DNA from: Dolomitihabitans soli | Lineage (GTDB): Bacteria; Actinomycetota; Actinomycetes; Streptosporangiales; Streptosporangiaceae | DNA: 64,000 bases | Assembly (NCBI RefSeq): GCF_022213955.1 | Contig: NZ_JAKNTW010000007.1 | Coordinates: forward strand, 62,001-126,000 | Direction of reading: 5' to 3' | Part shown: piece by piece, positions 59,225-64,000 of the stretch | How positions within the stretch are numbered: the stretch's first letter is position 1 | Layout of the letters: each line of letters opens with the position of its first letter | Made by a program: the position numbers and the translations under genes | The notes under the pieces: generated by a model | Databases searched by the model: none | Told to the model about the DNA's origin: nothing | The model's input: the letters and a program-made list of their open reading frames with translations, nothing else

Positions 59225-59253
59225 ACCCTAATCCCTGTATAACTGGTAGGCAA
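59225..59253 (-). promoter_or_regulatory. Promoter of the desulfurisation operon
   Basis: Read leftwards: TTGCCT (59253-59248), a 17-bp spacer and TAGGGT (59230-59225), fitting a sigma-70-type promoter about 34 bp before the SfnB start. The GGTAGG element at 59245-59250 overlaps the -35, where a repressor could act. Confidence 0.55.
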
Positions 59254-59343
59254 TATCTGCTTTGCTGACAACGCCGCTCCCGGCCAGGTCAGCCCGCAGG
59301 TAAGAGCCTCTGTGCGACCCCCGATGTAAGGACCCCGCCCACC

Positions 59344-60987
59344 ATGCGCACCACCTCAAGACCGTTGCTCGCCGCGGTGCTGTCCCTCGCCCTCGTGGCG
59401 CTCACCGCCTGCGGCGGCACGGGAGACACCGCCGGCGCGACCGCGTCGAGCGGCCCCCCGGTGAAGGGCGGCACGCTCGTGGTCGGCGAGAACGGCGACG
59501 AGCCGGCCTGCCTCGACCCCCACCAGCTCAGCGCCACCAACACGACCGTCGTCACCCGTCCGATCTTCGACTCGCTGCTGTGGCAGGACGCCTCGGGCAA
59601 GCTGCATCCATGGCTGGCCTCGTCCTGGGCGGTCTCCGAGGACGGCCTGACCTACACCTTCGAACTGCGCGAGGGCGTGAAGTTCCACGACGGCGCGCCG
59701 TGGAACGCCGACGGGCTCAAGGCCAACCTGGAGCACATGCGGGACCCGGCGACCAAGTCGCCGCTCGCGGCGTCGTACATCGCGCCGTACGAGGACAGCG
59801 AGGTCGTGGACGAGAACACGTTGAAGGTGCGCCTGTCCTCGCCGTACTCGGCGTTCCTCAACGTGCTCGCGCAGTCCTACCTCGCGATGGTCTCGCCGAA
59901 GCAGATCAAGGAGGCCCCGGCGAGCGTGTGCGAGAAGCCGATCGGGTCGGGCCCGTTCGTCTTCGGCGCCTGGGCCAAGGGGCAGAGCATCACCTACCGG
60001 AGAAACCCGGGCTACGCCTGGGGACCCCCCGGCGCCGCGCACACCGGACCGGCCTACCTGGACGGGCTGGAGATCCGCTTCCTCGGTGAGGACTCCACCC
60101 GCTACAACGCGCTGCTGTCCGGCGAGGTGAACGTCATCGACAACACTCCGCCGTCGAACGTCGAGGAGGTCAAGGCCAATCCGGACCTCGGATTCAGCAC
60201 GGTCGACCGGCCCGGCCACCCGTTCTCCATCTGGCGCAACACCTCCCGCGCGCCCTTCGCGGACCCGAAGGTGCGCACCGCGTTCACGTTCGCGGTCGAC
60301 CGCGCGGCCATCGTGAACAGCGTCTCCTTCGGCCAGTGGAAACCGGCGACCGGGTTCGTCACCCCGTCCACCCCGGACTACGCCGACGGCCTGAGCGAGA
60401 AGATCGCCTACGACCCGGCCGAGGCGAACCGGCTGCTCGACGAGGCCGGCTGGACCGCGAAGGACGCCGACGGCATCCGGACCAAGGACGGCAAGCGGCT
60501 GACCGCGGTGGCGCTGGACACCGGGGCGGTGCCGCAGAACACCCAGATCCTGGTGCAGGCCCAGGCCGCGGCGGCGAAGGCCGGCATCGAGATCAAGATC
60601 GAGAACGTCACCGCGCAGGTCTCCGCCGACCGCACGGCGGCCGGCGACTTCGACATCTCCGTCGGCATCTGGACCACCAACACCGCCGACGTGCTGTGGA
60701 TCCAGTACTCCTCCCACAACATCACCACGACCGAGCGGCGCGGCCAGAACACCACCCGGCTGCAGGACGCCGACCTGGACGAATTCCTGGACCAGGCGCG
60801 GGCGGCCACCGACGAGACGGCCAGGGCGGAGCTCTACACCAAGGCGCAGGCCCGGCTGATCGAACTGGCCCCCGCCATCCCGCTGTACAACCGGCCGAGC
60901 CTCGTGTCCTTCCAGAAGAAGGTACGCGGCCTCGGCTGGGACCACGCCTACGGCGCGGTCGGCTTCTACGACACCTGGATCGGCTGA
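59344..60987 (+). CDS. Dpp/Opp-type substrate-binding lipoprotein, copy 1
   Basis: 547 residues. A lipobox LTAC gives lipidated Cys23, and a bacterial SBP_5 domain covers the rest ('GGTLVVGENGDEPACLDPHQ', 'YTFELREGVKFHDGAPWNADGLKANLEHMRDP', 'FGQWKPATGFVTPSTPDYADGL'). It is followed 2 bp later by a close paralogue and then two permeases. Its divergence from SfnB/SsuD genes suggests import of organosulfur compounds rather than peptides (inference). Confidence 0.9.
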   Translation: MRTTSRPLLAAVLSLALVALTACGGTGDTAGATASSGPPVKGGTLVVGENGDEPACLDPHQLSATNTTVVTRPIFDSLLWQDASGKLHPWLASSWAVSEDGLTYTFELREGVKFHDGAPWNADGLKANLEHMRDPATKSPLAASYIAPYEDSEVVDENTLKVRLSSPYSAFLNVLAQSYLAMVSPKQIKEAPASVCEKPIGSGPFVFGAWAKGQSITYRRNPGYAWGPPGAAHTGPAYLDGLEIRFLGEDSTRYNALLSGEVNVIDNTPPSNVEEVKANPDLGFSTVDRPGHPFSIWRNTSRAPFADPKVRTAFTFAVDRAAIVNSVSFGQWKPATGFVTPSTPDYADGLSEKIAYDPAEANRLLDEAGWTAKDADGIRTKDGKRLTAVALDTGAVPQNTQILVQAQAAAAKAGIEIKIENVTAQVSADRTAAGDFDISVGIWTTNTADVLWIQYSSHNITTTERRGQNTTRLQDADLDEFLDQARAATDETARAELYTKAQARLIELAPAIPLYNRPSLVSFQKKVRGLGWDHAYGAVGFYDTWIG

Positions 60988-60989
60988 AC

Positions 60990-62642
60990 ATGACGCTGAA
61001 GAGAACCACCATCCGAGTGGCCGCCGCCGGAACCGCCGCCGCGCTGACCCTGGCCGCCTGCGGCTCCGGCTCCGGCGGCGACGACGCCGACGGAACCGCG
61101 ACCACCCCCAGGAACGGCGGCACGCTGGTGTTCGGCGAGAACGGGCAGGAGCCGACCTGCCTCGATCCGCACGGCAACGCCAGCTCCGACGGGCCCGTCA
61201 CCACCGTGCCCGTGGCGGACTCGCTGGTCTGGTACGCCCCGGGCGGCGAGATCCAGTCCTGGCTGGCCGACTCGTGGGCCGTCTCCGACGGCGGCCGCAC
61301 ATACACCTTCAAGCTGCGCCACGGCGTCAAGTTCCACGACGGCGCGGAGTGGAACGCCGTGGCGCTCAAGACCAACTTCGAGCACATGCGGGACCCGGCG
61401 ACCAAGTCGCCGCTCGCGGCCTCGTACATCGCGCCCTACGAGGACAGCAAGGTGATCGACGACCACACCCTGGAGGTCCACCTGTCCTCGGCGTACTCGC
61501 CGTTCCTCAACGTGCTCGCGCAGGGCTACCTCGGCATGATCTCCCCCAAGCAGATCAAGGAGGCGCCGCAGACGATCTGCGAGAAGCCGATCGGGTCGGG
61601 CCCGTTCATCCTCGACAAGTGGACCAAGGGACAGAGCGTCACCTACCACAAGAACCCCGACTACGACTGGGCGCCGAAAGGCGCCGCGCACACCGGGCCC
61701 GCCTACCTCGACAAGCTGGAGATCCGCTTCCTCGGCGAGGACGCGACCCGCTACAGCGCGCTCGTGTCCGGCGAGGTGCACGCGATCGACTTCACCCCGC
61801 CGCAGCACGTCGAGGAGGTCAAGGCGAACCCGGACCTGGGCTTCCTCAGCGCGATCCGGCCCGGCCACCCGATGTCGTTCTGGCTGAACACCTCCCGCGC
61901 CCCCTTCGACGACGTCCGCGTACGGCAGGCGCTGCTCGCCGCCGTGGATCGCAAGGCGATCATCGAGGGCATCTCCTTCGGCCAGTACGAGGTCGCCTCC
62001 GGCTTCGTCACCTCCTCCACCCCCGACTACGCCCGCGGCCTGGAAGGCACGATCACGCACGACGAGGCCGCGGCGAACCGGCTGCTCGACGAGGCCGGCT
62101 GGACCGCGAAGGGCGCCGACGGCATCCGGACCAAGGACGGCAGGCGGCTGGTCGCGTACTTCCCGATCGACCCCAGCTTCCCCGCCCAGCGCATGCAGAT
62201 CGCGGTGCAGACCCAGGCGGCGGCCAAGCGGGCGGGCATCGACATCCAGCTCCAGACCCCGCCGACGCAGGAGGTCAGCGACCGCATCCTGGCCGGCGAC
62301 TACGATCTCAGCTCGGGCCTGTGGGCGACCAACACCGCCGACGTGCTGTGGATCCAGTACTCCTCCGAGAACATCACCAGCGGCGACCGGCGCGGGCAGA
62401 ACGTGGCCCGGCTGAAGGACGCCGAGGTGGACCGGCTGGTGCAGGAGGCCAGGGAGACCACCGACAAGGCGGAGCAGGCCGACCTGTACAACCAGGTCCA
62501 GGCCAGGCTGATCGAACTCGTCCCCGCCATCCCGTTCTACGACGACCCGCGGCCGGTGTCGTACCAGAAGAAGGTGCGCGGGCTGAGCTTCACCCCCGCC
62601 TACCCCTCGCCGTACTTCTACGACACCTGGCTGGACCGGTGA
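60990..62642 (+). CDS. Dpp/Opp-type substrate-binding lipoprotein, copy 2
   Basis: 550 residues with a lipobox LAAC (Cys24) and an SBP_5 domain. It is a tandem paralogue of the preceding gene: long stretches such as 'FEHMRDPATKSPLAASYIAPYEDS' and 'NTADVLWIQYSS' are shared, while other stretches differ (for example VAYFPIDPSFPAQRMQ against VALDTGAVPQNTQ). Two binding proteins feeding one permease pair would widen ligand range. Its stop overlaps the permease start by 4 bp. Confidence 0.9.
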   Translation: MTLKRTTIRVAAAGTAAALTLAACGSGSGGDDADGTATTPRNGGTLVFGENGQEPTCLDPHGNASSDGPVTTVPVADSLVWYAPGGEIQSWLADSWAVSDGGRTYTFKLRHGVKFHDGAEWNAVALKTNFEHMRDPATKSPLAASYIAPYEDSKVIDDHTLEVHLSSAYSPFLNVLAQGYLGMISPKQIKEAPQTICEKPIGSGPFILDKWTKGQSVTYHKNPDYDWAPKGAAHTGPAYLDKLEIRFLGEDATRYSALVSGEVHAIDFTPPQHVEEVKANPDLGFLSAIRPGHPMSFWLNTSRAPFDDVRVRQALLAAVDRKAIIEGISFGQYEVASGFVTSSTPDYARGLEGTITHDEAAANRLLDEAGWTAKGADGIRTKDGRRLVAYFPIDPSFPAQRMQIAVQTQAAAKRAGIDIQLQTPPTQEVSDRILAGDYDLSSGLWATNTADVLWIQYSSENITSGDRRGQNVARLKDAEVDRLVQEARETTDKAEQADLYNQVQARLIELVPAIPFYDDPRPVSYQKKVRGLSFTPAYPSPYFYDTWLDR

Positions 62643-63676
62643 GCGAGCGAACCGGTGGGCGCGGCGGCCGTGTGCTCACGACGCCGGCGAAAGGCGGCGG
62701 CGTGCACGGGGCGCTGCGCCTGGTCGGCTGGCGGCTGCTGACCGGGCTGGGCGTGCTCTGGGGCGCGGCCACCCTGGCGTTCCTGGTGCTCCACCTGACC
62801 CCGGGCGACCAGGCGCAGGCCATCGTGGGCGGCGAGAACGCGGCCCCGACACCCGAGGTGATCGCCCAGGTCACCCGCGAGTACCGGCTGGACGAGCCCT
62901 GGTACGTCCAGTACCTGCTCCACCTGGGCAGGGTGGTGCGCGGCGACCTCGGGACGTCGTACCGGCTGCACACGCCGGTGACGCAGGCCATCGGCGAGCA
63001 GGCGGGCGCGACCCTGGAGCTGGCCGCGGCCGCGGCGGTCGTCGCCCTGGCGCTGTCGGTGGTGGTCGCGCTCGCCAGCGCGAAGCGGCGCAGGTGGGTC
63101 CGCGGCCTGGCCTCGGGCTCGGAGCTGGTCATCGCCTCCATCCCGTCGTTCTGGCTGGGCATCCTGCTGCTCACCGTCTTCTCGTTCGGGCTGCGGCTGT
63201 TCCCCGCGACGGGCAGCCACGGGTTCCAGTCGCTGGTGCTGCCCGCGCTCGCCCTCGCGCTGCCGATCGCCGGGGTGCTGGGCCATGTGCTGCGCGAGGC
63301 GCTGGAGGAGGTGCTGGAGGAGCCGTTCGTGATCAGCGCGCGTACCCGCGGGCAGGGTGACATGGCGGTGCGACTGCGGCACGCGCTCAGGCACGCCCTG
63401 GTGCCGCTCATCACGATGACCGGCTACTGGGTGGGCGCGCTGCTCGGCGGCGCGGTGATCACCGAGACGCTGTTCACCCGGCAGGGTATCGGGCGGCTGC
63501 TGCTGGGCGCGGTCAACGCCAAGGACCTGCCGGTGGTGCTCGGCGTCGTGCTGCTGTCGGCAGGGATCTACGTGCTGGTCAACCTGCTGGTCGACCTGCT
63601 CTACCTGGTGATCGACCCGCGGCTGCGCGACGCGCCCGCGCCGGCCGCGCGTACCGCCGTGGAGGGCTCCGCATGA
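62639..63676 (+). CDS. Dpp/Opp-type permease 1 (DppB-like)
   Basis: 345 residues from GTG. Six hydrophobic segments; 'RLLTGLGVLWGAATLAFLVLHLTPGDQAQAIVGG' at the start and the EAA loop 'VISARTRGQGDMAVRLRHALRHALVPLITMTG' are those of DppB/OppB. An N-terminal tail of about 25 residues precedes TM1. It overlaps both flanking genes by 4 bp. Confidence 0.92.
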   Translation: MSERTGGRGGRVLTTPAKGGGVHGALRLVGWRLLTGLGVLWGAATLAFLVLHLTPGDQAQAIVGGENAAPTPEVIAQVTREYRLDEPWYVQYLLHLGRVVRGDLGTSYRLHTPVTQAIGEQAGATLELAAAAAVVALALSVVVALASAKRRRWVRGLASGSELVIASIPSFWLGILLLTVFSFGLRLFPATGSHGFQSLVLPALALALPIAGVLGHVLREALEEVLEEPFVISARTRGQGDMAVRLRHALRHALVPLITMTGYWVGALLGGAVITETLFTRQGIGRLLLGAVNAKDLPVVLGVVLLSAGIYVLVNLLVDLLYLVIDPRLRDAPAPAARTAVEGSA

Positions 63677-64000
63677 GGAGGATCAGGCCGGGCGTCTGGC
63701 TCGCCGCACTGGTACTGGCGCTGCTGGTGCTGGCCGCGGCGCTGCCGTACCTGTTCACGGGGCAGGACCCGCTGACGGTGGACAGCGGCGCCACGCTCCG
63801 GCCGCCCAGCGCCGAGCACCTGCTCGGCACCGACGAGAACGGCAGGGACGTGTTCAGCCGGATCGTCTACGGCACCCGCGCCTCGCTGCTGCTCGGGTTC
63901 GGCGCGATCGCGATCGCGCTGGCCGCCGGCGGGCTGCTGGGCGTGGCCGCCGGGCTCGGCAACCGGTTCGTGGAGAACCTGATCATGCGGCTCTCCGACG
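63673..64000 (+). CDS. Dpp/Opp-type permease 2 (DppC-like), partial
   Basis: The first 109 residues are in the window: one membrane segment (WLAALVLALLVLAAALPYLF), then 'PPSAEHLLGTDENGRDVFSRIVYGTRASLLLGF', the classic DppC/OppC periplasmic loop, and a second segment. It starts in an ATGA overlap with permease 1. The ATPase genes are expected beyond the edge. Confidence 0.92.
   Translation, partial: MRRIRPGVWLAALVLALLVLAAALPYLFTGQDPLTVDSGATLRPPSAEHLLGTDENGRDVFSRIVYGTRASLLLGFGAIAIALAAGGLLGVAAGLGNRFVENLIMRLSD

Overview
The window reads as a chromosomal segment of a high-GC actinomycete. Nearly every third codon position is G or C, GTG and TTG starts are common, many stop/start pairs overlap by 4 bp, and several actinobacterial families appear (DUF3040, an Rv2578c-type radical SAM protein, WYL regulators, NarL-type two-component pairs). 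A near-consensus actinobacterial LexA box and a GGAAT-N18-GTT (SigR-like) promoter fit the same picture. A filamentous Streptosporangiales-type organism (Nonomuraea, Streptosporangium, Microbispora or a relative) is my best guess; it is inferred from overall gene character, not from a marker gene. No rRNA, tRNA, CRISPR array, phage module or intact insertion sequence was recognised.

Layout. 1-7.8 kb: end of a secreted PepSY protein, a large LuxR/LAL regulator, a degenerate M24-fold protein paired with an SRPBCC protein, a DUF421 membrane protein, a ferritin-like protein and a winged-helix protein. 7.8-16.2 kb: a LuxR regulator divergent from an FAD enzyme, a TetR regulator, a secreted ricin-type lectin, a beta-lactamase-fold lipoprotein and an OmpR/histidine-kinase pair. 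16.5-23.5 kb: a heterodimeric ABC exporter behind an MFS pump, divergent from a TetR regulator that is translationally coupled to a TIM-barrel protein. 23.6-26.5 kb: a response regulator whose sensor kinase is a decayed remnant, divergent from an ABC-2 transporter. 26.5-32.6 kb: MOSC, a hypothetical protein, a solitary tyrosine recombinase, a NUDIX hydrolase, a candidate structured non-coding RNA, PlsC, a penicillin-binding protein and DUF3040. 32.7-39.3 kb: an intein-containing radical SAM protein behind an SOS box, a tiny basic protein, a tricorn-like protease and a glycosyltransferase. 39.3-47.8 kb: an alpha/beta hydrolase, divergent WYL and DeoR regulators sharing a perfect palindrome, two MFS proteins, TauE, MerR and a NarL-type two-component system, followed by an 84-bp tandem repeat. 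48-53 kb: a kinase-N-lobe-like membrane protein divergent from MoxR-DUF58-VWA and two methyltransferases. 53-64 kb: an organosulfur acquisition locus.

The sulfur locus combines an SsuABC-type importer, an SsuD-type FMNH2-dependent monooxygenase and two acyl-CoA-dehydrogenase-fold oxidoreductases (SfnB/DszC type). Divergent from these is a Dpp/Opp-type importer with two tandem, closely related binding proteins and two permeases, the last cut by the window edge. Together they look like uptake and oxidative desulfurisation of organosulfur compounds under sulfate limitation.

The observations most worth following are: the structured RNA at 29611-29766 with its SigR-like promoter; the 153-residue mini-intein that interrupts the [4Fe-4S] cysteine motif of an SOS-linked radical SAM protein; the 84-bp intergenic tandem repeats; the truncated sensor kinase; the M24 protein that has lost three metal ligands; and several dyad operators between divergent genes.
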